Source: Hamadaea sp013361475 (GTDB lineage: Bacteria > Actinomycetota > Actinomycetes > Mycobacteriales > Micromonosporaceae). From it: a DNA stretch of 64,000 bases. How positions within the stretch are numbered: position 1 is the first letter of the stretch; each line of letters begins with the position of its first letter. The stretch lies in contig NZ_JBFAHM010000003.1 in assembly GCF_040654195.1 (NCBI RefSeq), forward strand, positions 186,001 through 250,000, given 5' to 3'. The notes below the pieces were generated by a model. It did no database searches and was not told where the DNA came from. It saw only the letters and a list, made by a program, of their open reading frames with translations. The position numbers and the translations under genes are program-made. This document shows, in pieces, positions 16,901 through 24,954 of the stretch.

Positions 16901-17486
16901 CCTCGGCGGCGAGCAGTCCGGCCACATCGAGGGCGTCGGCTTCGACCTCTACGTCCGCATGGTCGGTGACGCGGTCAAGGCGTTCAAGGGCGACGTCGGC
17001 GGCGAGGAGGGCGAGGAGGCGCCCGAGGTCAAGGTGGACCTTCCCGTCGACGCCCACCTGCCGGTCGACTACATCGAGGTGGAACGGCTGCGCCTGGAGA
17101 TGTACCGCAAGATCGCCAACGCCCGGTCCGGCGAGGAACTCGACGCGGTCGTCGACGAACTCACCGACCGTTACGGCGAACCGCCGGCCCCGGTCGTCAA
17201 CCTCATCGCAGTGGCCCGCTTCCGGGCGCTGGCCCGGGCGTACGGGCTCACGGAGGTGTCGGTCCAAGGCAAACACCTGCGGTTCTCGCCGCTGGACCTG
17301 CCGGACAGCAAGCAGCTGCGGCTCAAGCGATACCACCCGGACGCCGTCTACAAGCCGGCCACCTCGCAGGTCAGCGTGCCGCGACCGGCCACTCGCCGGA
17401 TCGGCGGGGAGCCGCTGCGCGACCAGGCGCTGCTGGAGTGGTGCGCTCAGGCGCTGTCCGACGTCCTCGGACCACCTGCGCCGTGA
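13905..17486 (+). CDS. mfd: Transcription-repair coupling factor Mfd
   Basis: A 1193-residue SF2 translocase that removes stalled RNA polymerase at lesions and recruits UvrA. Seen in order are a UvrB-homology region (about 1-350, with ATSREADDLAEALS and YPSWETLPHERLSP), the RNA-polymerase-interacting domain near residues 510-570 (GDYVVHEQHGIGRYVELV) and helicase motif I, GDVGYGKTE, at about 668. Walker B is DEEQRFG at about 769, followed by motif III MSATPIPRTLEMA, motif VI QIRGRVGRGRERAYAY and the TRG/C-terminal inhibitory domain. The length is normal. The start is GTG 13905 after AAGGGGGA. It converges on mazG across a palindromic element. Confidence 0.97.
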   Translation: MRLVGLLEAALADPALARAAELARGAEDVDVTAPAALRPFLAAAAARAKSVLAVTATSREADDLAEALSSFLPPDQVAAYPSWETLPHERLSPRSDTVGRRLSVLRRLAHPELEGPLRVVVAPVRSLLQPQLKGLGDLMPVELSPGTSADLEEVAHRLSDLAYARVDLVTKRGEFAVRGGLLDVFPPTEEHPLRVEFWGDDVEEIRSFAVADQRTIEPVDRLVAVPCRELLLTPEVRGRAEALLAEHPELAEILEKLAEGIPVEGMESLAPALAGEHSMELLVDCLPGETVVLLCDPERIRTRAHDLVRTSDEFRLAAWDAIAQSGAGKAPIDTGDAAFKTLAEVRGAALSRGQSWWSIAPFGLDSGEPARDETPWLDVPETVSVSDDTTTLLTLGGQAAPLYHGDTARLLDDLTGWLRDGWRVALVFEGHGPAQRAAEVLRDAGVGAHLSDAAGLAAGELLITTGPLTSGLIDETAQLAIVTGTDISGGRGASTKDMRKMPSRRRNTIDPLELRAGDYVVHEQHGIGRYVELVQRQVNGAEREYLVIEYAPAKRGQPGDRLFVPTDALDQLSRYVGGEQPTLHKMGGSDWQKAKARARKAVREIAAQLIQLYAARQSAKGHAFGLDTPWQRELEDAFPYTETPDQLAAIEEVKGDMEKPVPMDRLICGDVGYGKTEIAVRAAFKAVQDGKQVAVLVPTTLLAQQHFNTFSERMAQFPVQIRQLSRFQTPSESTRTIEMASEGSADIVIGTHRLLQQATRFKQLGLVVVDEEQRFGVEHKEHLKSLRTNVDVLTMSATPIPRTLEMAITGIREMSTIATPPEERHPVLTYVGAYDDKQVAAAIHRELLRDGQVFYLHNRVESIDKAARRLRELVPDARVVTAHGQMGEEALEKVMIGFWEKEYDVLVATTIIESGIDIPNANTLILERADLLGLAQLHQIRGRVGRGRERAYAYFLYPPEKPLTEHAHERLATIAQHTELGAGMYVAMKDLEIRGAGNLLGGEQSGHIEGVGFDLYVRMVGDAVKAFKGDVGGEEGEEAPEVKVDLPVDAHLPVDYIEVERLRLEMYRKIANARSGEELDAVVDELTDRYGEPPAPVVNLIAVARFRALARAYGLTEVSVQGKHLRFSPLDLPDSKQLRLKRYHPDAVYKPATSQVSVPRPATRRIGGEPLRDQALLEWCAQALSDVLGPPAP

Positions 17487-17490
17487 GCTT

Positions 17491-17567
17491 CGTGATCATT
17501 GCGTCAGGCATGTCGTTTCATCGGACATTTCGTCGCGTGAAACGACGTGGCTGACGCAATGATCACG
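17491..17567. repeat. Type C palindromic element, copy 1 (between convergent mfd and mazG)
   Basis: Inverted repeat with arms 17491-17520 and 17538-17567 (30 bp, two mismatches) and a 17-base loop. The outer end reads CGTGATCATTGCGTCAG. The right arm overlaps the last 5 bp of mazG, so it could serve as a bidirectional terminator, although no T-tract follows. A second copy with the same outer sequence lies at 38314-38392. Confidence 0.9.
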
Positions 17568-18393
17568 CTTCTTCGGTGACCCGCCGGAGTGCCTCACGCA
17601 GGGCGTCGGCGGCGTCCTCGTCCCGCGACGACTTCGCCAGCGTCACCAGCGCCGAGGCGAGCGACGTCGTCGGCCGGGGCGGGTAGGCGGCTTTCTCGGC
17701 GGCCTTGACCGCGTTCCAGTTGGTCACGATCTCGTCGAGGTCGTCGGTCTCCCGACCGGGCTCGAAGACGTGCGGATTCCGGCGGATCATCTTCTCGACG
17801 AATTCCCCGGCCACGTCGTCGATGGTCCAGCGCTCGTCCTCGGTGAGTTCCTCCGCGATCCGCGCATGCAGGAGGACCTGCAACAGGACGTCGCCGATCT
17901 CCCCGCGCAGCGCGTCGAGGTCGTCGGCCAAGATCGCGTCGTACGCCTCGTACGCCTCCTCCAGCAGGTAGCGCGCGAGGGACTGGTGGGTCTGCGAGCG
18001 TTTCCAGGCGTCGTCGGCGCGGAGGCGGTCCATGACGGCGACCGCGTCGAGGAGGCGGGCGCCCGGCGGATCCCAGGAGCCGTAGAGCAGCTCCATCTCG
18101 GCCAGCTCCGGAGTGCTCGCCAGTTTGAGGCCGAGTTCCCGGGCCAGCCGTTGGTCGCCGTCCGGCGCGGCGAGCCACACGACGGTGCCGTCGCCGGCCG
18201 CCGCCAGCAATGCCGCCGCGGTCGGCGACGGCAAGATCGTGACGTCGGCTCCGTTCGCGCGCAGGGCGGTGGTCTGCGCGTTCTCCGCCCCGGTCAGCAC
18301 CGGGTACGCGCGTACCAGGTCCCAGGCTTGCGCGGTGAGCAGTCCGGCCGGCAGTCGCGGGGACGTGACGAGCAGGACGATGCGAGCCGTCAT
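17563..18393 (-). CDS. mazG: MazG-family nucleoside triphosphate pyrophosphohydrolase
   Basis: A 276-residue protein. The N-terminal part (about 1-110) is a divergent alpha/beta domain found in actinobacterial MazG. The C-terminal MazG domain has EEAYEAYDAILADDLDALRGEIGDVLLQ, with the acidic ExxE and ExxD magnesium-binding pattern. It hydrolyses (d)NTPs and clears damaged nucleotides. The ATG overlaps the lipoprotein stop by one base (TGATG at 18391-18395), indicating coupling. The mfd-mazG pairing across a convergent junction is a known actinobacterial order. Confidence 0.92.
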   Translation of the reverse strand: MTARIVLLVTSPRLPAGLLTAQAWDLVRAYPVLTGAENAQTTALRANGADVTILPSPTAAALLAAAGDGTVVWLAAPDGDQRLARELGLKLASTPELAEMELLYGSWDPPGARLLDAVAVMDRLRADDAWKRSQTHQSLARYLLEEAYEAYDAILADDLDALRGEIGDVLLQVLLHARIAEELTEDERWTIDDVAGEFVEKMIRRNPHVFEPGRETDDLDEIVTNWNAVKAAEKAAYPPRPTTSLASALVTLAKSSRDEDAADALREALRRVTEEA

Positions 18394-19079
18394 CAGCTCT
18401 GGACGGCGCCCGCGGGCTGGGTCGCTTCGGGCGTCGGCGCGTCGATGACGCTGTTGTTGGCCGGGTCGCCGAGCTGCAGGACGACGGGCACGTTGCCGGG
18501 CGCGCCGACCGAGATGCTCAGCGAGCGGTAGCGAGGGCTGACGGAGATGTCCTGCTTGGCGGTGGCGTCGGCCCACATCCGGCGCAGGGCCAGCGTCTGC
18601 ACGACCTCCTGGCTGCCGCTGAGTTCCGGCTTGACCTGCTCGAAGGTCACGCCCGGCTGGATCGCGCCGACCTTGATCGCGTCTTCGTAGAACCAGCGCA
18701 GGTCCTCGTCGCTGACCTTGGTGCCGGCGTCGGGCGCGCCGTAGATGCAGCTGTGCATCTCCAGACGCAGCCGGCCGATCTCGGTGGCCTGGTCGAGCCC
18801 TTCGGTCGACAGCGCCTGCGCACCCTTCTGGGTGTCGGGCGAGAAGCCTTCGTCGGCCGCGAACTGCTTGCAGGCGTTGGCGAGCACGAAGCTCAGCACG
18901 ACGCCCTCGCGGGTGATCCGGCCGCCCGTGCTGTCGACCATCTCGGTCACCTGCGTCTCGGTGAGCCGGCTGTCGCCGACGTACGCCGCGGCGGTCGGCG
19001 CCGATCGGCAGCCGGCCAGGGCGAGCGCGGCCAGGGCGCCGGCCACGGCGGCAGTGGTCAGTCGGCGGTGTGTACGCAC
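18393..19079 (-). CDS. SurA-N-like lipoprotein
   Basis: A 228-residue secreted lipoprotein. A Lys/Arg start, a hydrophobic stretch and the lipobox LALAGC place the lipidated cysteine at about residue 24. The mature part begins AYVGDSRLTETQVTEMVD, a pattern typical of SurA/PrsA-type chaperone N-terminal domains. No parvulin isomerase domain is visible, so a chaperone-like rather than catalytic role is inferred. The start is GTG 19079 with GGAGG upstream. It is co-transcribed with mazG and divergent from a membrane protein gene. Confidence 0.7.
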   Translation of the reverse strand: MRTHRRLTTAAVAGALAALALAGCRSAPTAAAYVGDSRLTETQVTEMVDSTGGRITREGVVLSFVLANACKQFAADEGFSPDTQKGAQALSTEGLDQATEIGRLRLEMHSCIYGAPDAGTKVSDEDLRWFYEDAIKVGAIQPGVTFEQVKPELSGSQEVVQTLALRRMWADATAKQDISVSPRYRSLSISVGAPGNVPVVLQLGDPANNSVIDAPTPEATQPAGAVQS

Positions 19080-19231
19080 AGCGGCCTCCAGAAATCGACG
19101 GTCCGGCAGGCAGCTTACTCATGGTCGGGATCTCAGGGAGAGTTCGGGGACGCGGTGGATACCCAAGCGGCGTGTCGCACGGCAGAATTCCCTGAACGTT
19201 CGTGCCCCTTCTATCGAGACGAGTTGACCCA

Positions 19232-20344
19232 GTGACGATCTTGACGTTGCCGCCCACGGACTGGGCTCGCATCGCCATCTCCGGGCCGACCGAGGAGCAG
19301 CGCCCCGCCACGGTGCTGCTGGTCTACCGGTTGTGGCTGGTGGCGTTCCTCCTCAAGATGCTGGGCTCCACCTGGGACATGTCGTGGCACTTCAAGTGGC
19401 TCCGCGACGACCTGGCCCCGCCGCATCTGCTCAACACCATCGGCACCGTGCTCGCCGTCGCGCTCGTCATCTTCCAGGTGCGTACCGGTGTCGGCGTGGA
19501 CAGGCGGGCGCGCAACCTGATCGTCGCGGGCACCGGAATGTTCCTCATCGCCATCCCGATCGACATCCTCAACCACCGGATCAACGGGCTGGACATCACC
19601 GCCTGGTCGCCTAGCCACGCGCTGCTCTACATCGGCACGGCCTTCATGATCCTCGGCGTGGCGCACGGCTTCGGGATCAGCACCGCCGCCGGCCGCGTAC
19701 GCACGATCGGGCTGGGCCTGGCCTGGTTCTTCTTCCTGGAGAACGTGCTCTTCCCCAGCCAGCACCAGGAGTACGGCGTGCTGTCGCTGAAGGCGTACCT
19801 GGCGGGCAAGCCCTATGCCGAGCCGATCCTGCTGAAGTTCGCCGCCGACCAGCTCGGCCGTCCGGTCGACACGATCGCGATCACGAACTTCTCGCTGCCG
19901 GTCGGCTCGTGGGTCTACCCGGTGTGGCTCGTCGGGGCGGCGATGTTGGCCCTGGTCGCGGCGCGGATCTTCGTCGGCGCGCGCTGGACGGCCACCGTTC
20001 TGGCGGCGGCGTACGTCGCGTACCGGTGTGTCGTCTGGGGCATCCTCTACGGCACCGGATTCCCGCCCTCGGCCGTCCCGTTCGCGCTGCTCGCCGGGGC
20101 GATCGTGGTGGACCTGGCGTTCCTGCTCGGCACCGTGAGCGGCGCCGAGCGTACGCTCCCCGGCCGGGTCGGCGTGGCGGTCCTCGGCGCGGCGCTGACC
20201 GCGGCGGCGCTCGGCGGTGGCCTTTACGCCCAGGCTCAGCTGGTCGCCCCACCCGTCCGGTACGCGGTCCTGCCGCTCGCCGCGCTCGCCCTCGCGGTCG
20301 GGTGGGCGGCGTTGACCGTCCGCCGCGACCCCGCCCGGCGATAG
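19232..20344 (+). CDS. Polytopic membrane protein of unknown function
   Basis: A 370-residue protein with about ten hydrophobic helices and almost no soluble domain. A conserved-looking polar segment, STWDMSWHFKWLRDDL, follows helix 1. IPIDILNHRI and SPSHALLYIG, with His/Asp in membrane-edge positions, suggest possible metal or haem ligands, which is speculation. The start is uncertain: GTG 19232 is chosen, and GTG 19202 would add ten residues. Neither has a strong Shine-Dalgarno. The stop codon TAG directly abuts palindromic element A3. Confidence 0.65.
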   Translation: MTILTLPPTDWARIAISGPTEEQRPATVLLVYRLWLVAFLLKMLGSTWDMSWHFKWLRDDLAPPHLLNTIGTVLAVALVIFQVRTGVGVDRRARNLIVAGTGMFLIAIPIDILNHRINGLDITAWSPSHALLYIGTAFMILGVAHGFGISTAAGRVRTIGLGLAWFFFLENVLFPSQHQEYGVLSLKAYLAGKPYAEPILLKFAADQLGRPVDTIAITNFSLPVGSWVYPVWLVGAAMLALVAARIFVGARWTATVLAAAYVAYRCVVWGILYGTGFPPSAVPFALLAGAIVVDLAFLLGTVSGAERTLPGRVGVAVLGAALTAAALGGGLYAQAQLVAPPVRYAVLPLAALALAVGWAALTVRRDPARR

Positions 20345-20408
20345 CGGCAGATCAGGGTTCTCGGTCGAATCATGGCCCATGATTCGACCGAGAACCCTGA
20401 TCCAGCGC
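20344..20408. repeat. Type A palindromic element, copy 3
   Basis: Arms 20344-20371 and 20381-20408 with a 9-base loop. The inner 22 bp pair perfectly (ATCAGGGTTCTCGGTCGAATC core). Three mismatches lie near the outer end, in the left arm. It begins on the last base of the upstream stop codon and ends about 30 bp before the DUF885 gene. Confidence 0.93.
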
Positions 20409-20426
20409 CCAAAAGTGGGGTACCGG

Positions 20427-20432
20427 TAGGGT
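20427..20432 (+). promoter_or_regulatory. Candidate -10 element (TAGGGT) for a leaderless DUF885 mRNA
   Basis: TAGGGT ends six bases before the ATG, so transcription would start at or next to the start codon. The intervening GGGGG could also act as a very close Shine-Dalgarno. The same spacing recurs before cbs, the UDG gene, the DivIC-like gene and the GT-C-like gene. Confidence 0.45.
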
Positions 20433-20438
20433 CGGGGG

Positions 20439-22040
20439 ATGGAGTTCGCGCCGCTGGCCGAGAAGATCGTCGACGCCGTCCTGGAGTCGGACCCCGTCGC
20501 GGCGAGCTACGCCGGCGATCACCGATTCGACCATCGCCTTCCCGATCTGAGCACCGAGGGCGTCGCGGCCGACGTGGCGATGCTGCGCGAGGCCGCGCAT
20601 GCGTTGTCCCAGGTGGACGCGGACACGCTGGACCCGGCTGACCAGGTCGACCACGAGATCCTGTCCAGCATCGTGGACCGGCAGATCTTCGAGCGGTCCG
20701 ACGTGCGGGAACACGAGTGGAACCCGCTCGTGCACAACCCGGGCGCCCTGCTGCACGCGCTGATGTCGCGCCCGTTCGCGCCGGTCGAGGAACGCCTGGA
20801 GTCGCTGGCGCTCCGGCTCGCCTTCGTCCCGGACGCGCTGGCCACCGCGCGTACCCTGCTCGACGGCTGCCCGCAGATCCATCTGGAGACCGCGGTCGGC
20901 CAGTTCCAGGGCTCCGCCGACCTCATCCGGGACTCCCTGCCGCCGATGATCGCGCAGGTCCCGGCGATGGAGTCGGTGGTCGGCCCGGTCGCCGAGGCGG
21001 CGGTCCGCGCGCTGGAGGAGTTCTCCGGGTGGCTGGGCCGCCAGCGTCCGGTGCGCGATCCGCGCCTCGGCCGCAAACTGTTCGAGGCCCGCCTCTGGCA
21101 CACGCTCGACACCCAGTTGTCCGCGGCCGAGATCCTGGACCGCGCGGAGGCCAACCTCGAGCGGGTCACGGCGGAGATCCGCGAGGCGGCCGCCCAGGTC
21201 GCGGGTGGTCCCGCTACAGATCAAGGGGTACGCGCAGCGCTGCGGTCGTTGTCCGAGCAGCGGCCGGCGAACGACACGATCGTGGAGCTGGCCCGGGTGA
21301 CGATGGACGAGACGACCGAGTTCGTCCGATCGAACGACCTCGTCTCCCTGGTCGACGACCCGTGCGTCCTGGAGGAGATGCCCGAGTTCGCCCGGGGTGT
21401 CGCGGTGGCCTACTGCGACTCGCCGGGGCCGCTGGAGACGGCGGACGTCCCGACCTTCTACTGCATCGCGCCGACCCCGCGGGACTGGTCGCCCGAGCTG
21501 GTCGACTCGTTCTACCGCGAATACAACGACCACATGGTCCGCAACCTGACCGTGCACGAGGCGATGCCCGGGCACTATCTCCAGTTGGCGCACGCCCGCC
21601 GCTACCGGGGGTCCACCCGCGTACGCGCGCTGGGCTCGTCCGGCTCGTTCGTCGAGGGCTGGGCCGTGTACGCCGAGGAGATCATGGCCGACCACGGTTT
21701 CGGCGGTCTGCCCGTACGCCTCCAGCAGCTCAAGATGCAGTTGCGGATGACGATCAACGCGATCCTGGATCAGCTCGTGCATTGCGAAGGGCTGGCCGAG
21801 GCGGATGCGATGGCCTTGATGACCGAGCGCGGCTTCCAGGAGGAGGGGGAGGCGGCCGGGAAGTGGCGGCGGGCTCTGCTGACCTCCACGCAGCTGTCGA
21901 CCTACTTCGTGGGCTGGTCGGAGGTGTCGGCGATCGGCCGCGCCCGGCCGGCGGGCACCCCGGCCCGGGAGTGGCACGACGCCATGCTCGCGCACGGCTC
22001 GCCGTCGCCGCGCCACCTGCGGACGCTGCTCGGGCTGTGA
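20439..22040 (+). CDS. DUF885-family putative metallopeptidase
   Basis: A 533-residue protein, cytoplasmic by the lack of a signal sequence. The characteristic zinc-binding-like motif is TVHEAMPGHYLQLAHA (about residues 370-385), followed by GWAVYAEEIMADHGF with the third acidic ligand. These match the DUF885 family, thought to be M1/M2-like metallopeptidases of unclear substrate. The length is normal for the family. ATG 20439 is supported by both a GGGGG tract and a possible leaderless -10. Confidence 0.85.
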   Translation: MEFAPLAEKIVDAVLESDPVAASYAGDHRFDHRLPDLSTEGVAADVAMLREAAHALSQVDADTLDPADQVDHEILSSIVDRQIFERSDVREHEWNPLVHNPGALLHALMSRPFAPVEERLESLALRLAFVPDALATARTLLDGCPQIHLETAVGQFQGSADLIRDSLPPMIAQVPAMESVVGPVAEAAVRALEEFSGWLGRQRPVRDPRLGRKLFEARLWHTLDTQLSAAEILDRAEANLERVTAEIREAAAQVAGGPATDQGVRAALRSLSEQRPANDTIVELARVTMDETTEFVRSNDLVSLVDDPCVLEEMPEFARGVAVAYCDSPGPLETADVPTFYCIAPTPRDWSPELVDSFYREYNDHMVRNLTVHEAMPGHYLQLAHARRYRGSTRVRALGSSGSFVEGWAVYAEEIMADHGFGGLPVRLQQLKMQLRMTINAILDQLVHCEGLAEADAMALMTERGFQEEGEAAGKWRRALLTSTQLSTYFVGWSEVSAIGRARPAGTPAREWHDAMLAHGSPSPRHLRTLLGL

Positions 22041-22052
22041 GCCGAGCGGGGC

Positions 22053-22745
22053 TCAGAGCGCCGAGATCGTCGGCTGAGGCTCGGTCGTCGCGAACGAGTC
22101 CTCGGCCGCGTTCGGCGTGTACTGAGTCAGCGCGAACTCGATCGGCGTGCCGTCGACCGTCCCGGTGAAGCTGCCGAGGACGTTGTCGGTGGTCACGCAG
22201 ACCTCGAAGTCGTAGACCTTGCCGTCCTTGTTGCCGCTGACCTCGACGCAGCTGGACGGCCGCCCCGCGATGGTGGTGTCGCGCTGCTCGATGTCGCTCC
22301 GCAGGTCGAGGGCGGCCGCCGTGAGGAGCGCGCTCACCTTCTGCGTCGGCAGGAGACCGTGTTTGAGCAGCTCCGAGGTGTCGGCCTGGGGAGTGGCCGA
22401 GGCCGGGGCGGCGGTCATCGTGCAGACGGCCGGTTCGCCGGAGCATCGAGTGGTGGCCTGCGGCGTCAAGATCATCGCGCCGCCCGTCCACCGGTACGCC
22501 GTCCGCCGGGGCTCCTTGGACTGTGTCACGGTCGCGATCGCCCCACCGGCGAGCTGGTAGCGCGCTGTGTAGTCGGCGGCGGGCGGCTGGTTCAGCCGGG
22601 CGGCCAGATCGTTGACCAGGTCGGTGCGGTCGATCGGCGGTGTGGTGCCGCCGCAGCCGGTCAATACCAGCAGACCGGCCACGATCGGGCCGGCCAGGAT
22701 GAGCAGAGTGGCGTGCCGCCGTAACCGGCGCTCCCCGGGTCGCAC
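22053..22745 (-). CDS. Secreted lipoprotein of unknown function
   Basis: A 230-residue protein with an arginine-rich start, a hydrophobic segment (LLILAGPIVAGLLVLTG) and the lipobox LVLTGC. The mature domain resembles the LolA/LprG-like or DUF-type lipoproteins of actinobacteria only in general layout. Four cysteines (CSGEPAVC, SSCVEV, FEVC) could form two disulfides. The start GTG 22745 sits eight bases after GAGGG. GTG 22754 is possible but its Shine-Dalgarno would be too close. It converges on the DUF885 gene, with a 12-bp gap between stops. Confidence 0.65.
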   Translation of the reverse strand: MRPGERRLRRHATLLILAGPIVAGLLVLTGCGGTTPPIDRTDLVNDLAARLNQPPAADYTARYQLAGGAIATVTQSKEPRRTAYRWTGGAMILTPQATTRCSGEPAVCTMTAAPASATPQADTSELLKHGLLPTQKVSALLTAAALDLRSDIEQRDTTIAGRPSSCVEVSGNKDGKVYDFEVCVTTDNVLGSFTGTVDGTPIEFALTQYTPNAAEDSFATTEPQPTISAL

Positions 22746-22939
22746 GCTACTCACCCTCGCTCATGAGATCGATTCACCGCAACGTGGATGTCCGATTCCC
22801 GAAACTATGCGCAGAATCTCCGTTCAGCTGATGTACCTCCGGCCGATCGGCGTCCGCCTCACGGCTCCGCGATAGGCTGCGGGTGATTTCGCACCGCAGA
22901 GTCGCGGCGCCCAGCGCAGACATCACGAGGAGCAACACT

Positions 22940-24220
22940 GTGGCCACCATCGAGGGATTCGTCGCACGGGAGATTCTGGACTCGCGGGGCAACCCGACCG
23001 TCGAGGTGGAGATCGGCCTCGACGACGGCACCATCGAGCGCGCCGCCGTTCCGTCCGGCGCGTCCACCGGGGCGTTCGAGGCGATCGAGCTGCGGGACGG
23101 CGACAAGGGCCGCTACGGCGGCAAGGGCGTGCAGAAGGCCGTCGCCAACATCACCGACAAGATCGTCGACGAGCTGATCGGCTACGAGGCGAGCGAGCAG
23201 CGCCTGATCGACGCCAAGATGCTGGAGCTCGACGGCACGCCGGACAAGTCGAACCTCGGCGCCAACGCGATGCTGGGCGTGTCGCTGGCGGTCGCCAAGG
23301 CCGCCGCGAAGAGCGCCGAGCTGTCGCTGTTCCGCTACGTCGGCGGCCCGAACGCGCACCTGCTGCCGGTGCCGATGATGAACATCCTCAACGGCGGAGC
23401 GCACGCGGACTCCAATGTGGATGTCCAGGAGTTCATGATCGCCCCGATCGGCGCGCCCACCTTCGCCGAGGCGCTGCGCTCCGGGGCCGAGGTCTACCAC
23501 GCCCTCAAGTCGGTCTTGAAGAAGAAGGGCCTGTCGACCGGCCTGGGCGACGAGGGCGGCTTCGCCCCCGACCTGCCGTCCAACGCCGCCGCCCTGGACC
23601 TGATCGGCGAGGCCGTCGCCGCCGCCGGGTACGCCCTGGGCAAGGACATCGTGCTCGCCATGGATGTCGCCGCCACCGAGTTCTACCAGGACGGGTCCTA
23701 CGTCTTCGAGGGCGCGCCCAAGTCGACCGACGAGATGATCGCCTACTACGCGAAGCTGGTCGAGTCCTACCCGATCGTGTCGATCGAGGACCCGCTGGCC
23801 GAGGACGACTGGGCGGGCTGGTCGTCGATCACCGCTCAGCTCGGCTCGAAGCTGCAGATCGTCGGCGACGACCTGTTCGTGACCAACCCGCAGCGCATCG
23901 CCCGCGGCATCGCCGAGGGCGCGGCCAACGCCGTCCTCGTCAAGGTCAACCAGATCGGCACCCTGACCGAGACGCTGGACGCGGTCGAGCTGGCCCACCG
24001 CAACGGCTACCGCTGCATGATGAGCCACCGTTCCGGCGAGACCGAGGACACCACGATCGCCGACCTCGCCGTCGCGACCGGGTGTGGCCAGATCAAGACC
24101 GGCGCCCCGGCGCGGTCCGACCGGGTCGCGAAGTACAACCAGCTGCTGCGTATCGAGGAGGAGCTGGACGACGCCGCGCGGTACGCCGGTGCCGCCGCGT
24201 TCCCGCGGTACAAGGGCTGA
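22940..24220 (+). CDS. eno: Enolase
   Basis: A 426-residue glycolytic enzyme interconverting 2-phosphoglycerate and PEP. Present are the N-terminal AREILDSRGNPTVEVE and SGASTGAFEA, metal and catalytic residues in AMDVAATEF, SIEDPLAEDDW, LQIVGDDLFVTNP and VLVKVNQIGTLTET, plus MSHRSGETEDTTIADL. The length is standard. The start is GTG 22940 after CGAGGAG. A TAGGCT word at 22873-22878 is a possible -10 with a leader of about 55 bases. It lies upstream of the DivIC-like gene, as in other actinobacteria. Confidence 0.98.
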   Translation: MATIEGFVAREILDSRGNPTVEVEIGLDDGTIERAAVPSGASTGAFEAIELRDGDKGRYGGKGVQKAVANITDKIVDELIGYEASEQRLIDAKMLELDGTPDKSNLGANAMLGVSLAVAKAAAKSAELSLFRYVGGPNAHLLPVPMMNILNGGAHADSNVDVQEFMIAPIGAPTFAEALRSGAEVYHALKSVLKKKGLSTGLGDEGGFAPDLPSNAAALDLIGEAVAAAGYALGKDIVLAMDVAATEFYQDGSYVFEGAPKSTDEMIAYYAKLVESYPIVSIEDPLAEDDWAGWSSITAQLGSKLQIVGDDLFVTNPQRIARGIAEGAANAVLVKVNQIGTLTETLDAVELAHRNGYRCMMSHRSGETEDTTIADLAVATGCGQIKTGAPARSDRVAKYNQLLRIEEELDDAARYAGAAAFPRYKG

Positions 24221-24263
24221 CTCACCGGAAAGATAAGACCGCCGGTGGAGAGATCGATCCGGC

Positions 24264-24269
24264 TAAGGT
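24264..24269 (+). promoter_or_regulatory. TAAGGT element six bases before the DivIC-like ATG
   Basis: TAAGGT ends six bases before ATG 24276, the same geometry as the other candidate leaderless starts. It also contains AAGGTG, a good Shine-Dalgarno, so the two readings cannot be separated from sequence. Confidence 0.35.
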
Positions 24270-24275
24270 GAACGC

Positions 24276-24806
24276 ATGACGCAGCGCCGGACGCCGAGTG
24301 GGCAGGGTCCCGCACGGCGCTCCGGCGCGCGTACGACCCGCGACGGCCGGTCGGCGGCCCGTCCGGCCACCGCCCGCCGCACGGTTTCGGCCGGAGCGGC
24401 GGCGCGGACGACGGCCAAGGGCCAGCGGCGGTTGACCGGCCGCGCCGTGATCCTGCTCGTCGTGCTGATCGCGCTCGCTCTGGCGTACGTGTATCCGCTG
24501 CGGGTCTACTTCGGTCAGCAGGACGAGATCTCGGCGATCCAGGCCGACCAGGCCCGGCAGCGGGCGCACATCGCCGAGCTGGAGCAGACCCGGCAGAAGT
24601 GGGACGACCCGGAATACGTGCGGATCCAGGCCCGGCGGCGGCTGTTCTACGTCCGTCCCGGTGAGGTTCCGCTGGTGCCGATCTGGGCGCCGGAGTGGGC
24701 CGCTCGCGAGGCCGGTGTGCAGCCCGAGCCCGCCGAGAACTCCGACCGCCCTTGGTACGAGACTCTGTGGGGCAGCGTCGGCGCCGCCGGCTCGAAGACC
24801 GAATAG
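24276..24806 (+). CDS. Septum formation initiator (DivIC/FtsB-like) membrane protein
   Basis: A 176-residue bitopic protein. A basic, disordered N-terminus (about 1-55) is followed by one membrane helix (AVILLVVLIALALAYVYPL), a coiled coil (QDEISAIQADQARQRAHIAELEQTR) and the conserved DPEYVRIQARRRLFYVRPGE, typical of FtsB/DivIC. It would act in the divisome with FtsL and FtsQ. The gene sits between eno and DUF501, the position held by Rv1024 in mycobacteria. Its last eight codons, including the stop, fall inside a 57-bp tandem duplication. Confidence 0.9.
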   Translation: MTQRRTPSGQGPARRSGARTTRDGRSAARPATARRTVSAGAAARTTAKGQRRLTGRAVILLVVLIALALAYVYPLRVYFGQQDEISAIQADQARQRAHIAELEQTRQKWDDPEYVRIQARRRLFYVRPGEVPLVPIWAPEWAAREAGVQPEPAENSDRPWYETLWGSVGAAGSKTE

Positions 24807-24920
24807 CGTCAAGGACCGAGCGGCGCCGTTTGTCACAGCGCCGCCGGCTCGAAGACCGAATAGCGTCAAGGACCGAGCGGCGCCGTTTGTCACAGCGCCG
24901 CCGGCTCGAAGACCGAATAG
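24781..24920 (+). repeat. 57-bp tandem duplication over the 3' end of the DivIC-like gene (2.5 copies)
   Basis: Units start at 24781, 24838 and 24895. The third is truncated after 26 bases at the TAG. Each unit begins GCGCCGCCGGCTCGAAGACC, contains an in-frame stop, then GGACCGAGCGGCGCCG and TTTGTCACA. The first and second units look identical. GGCGCCGC and GCGGCGCC within a unit can pair, so each unit carries a hairpin and the array may work as repeated terminators. Confidence 0.95.
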
Positions 24921-24954
24921 CCGGCTCACAGCAGACCAAACGATGGGGGACTAG

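Noticed and set aside
10866..17336. A 2156-codon open frame on the minus strand running through mfd and ppc
   Set aside because: Only the ppc part (10866-13646) has protein-family motifs and a ribosome site. The rest is the antisense of mfd, open because of high GC.
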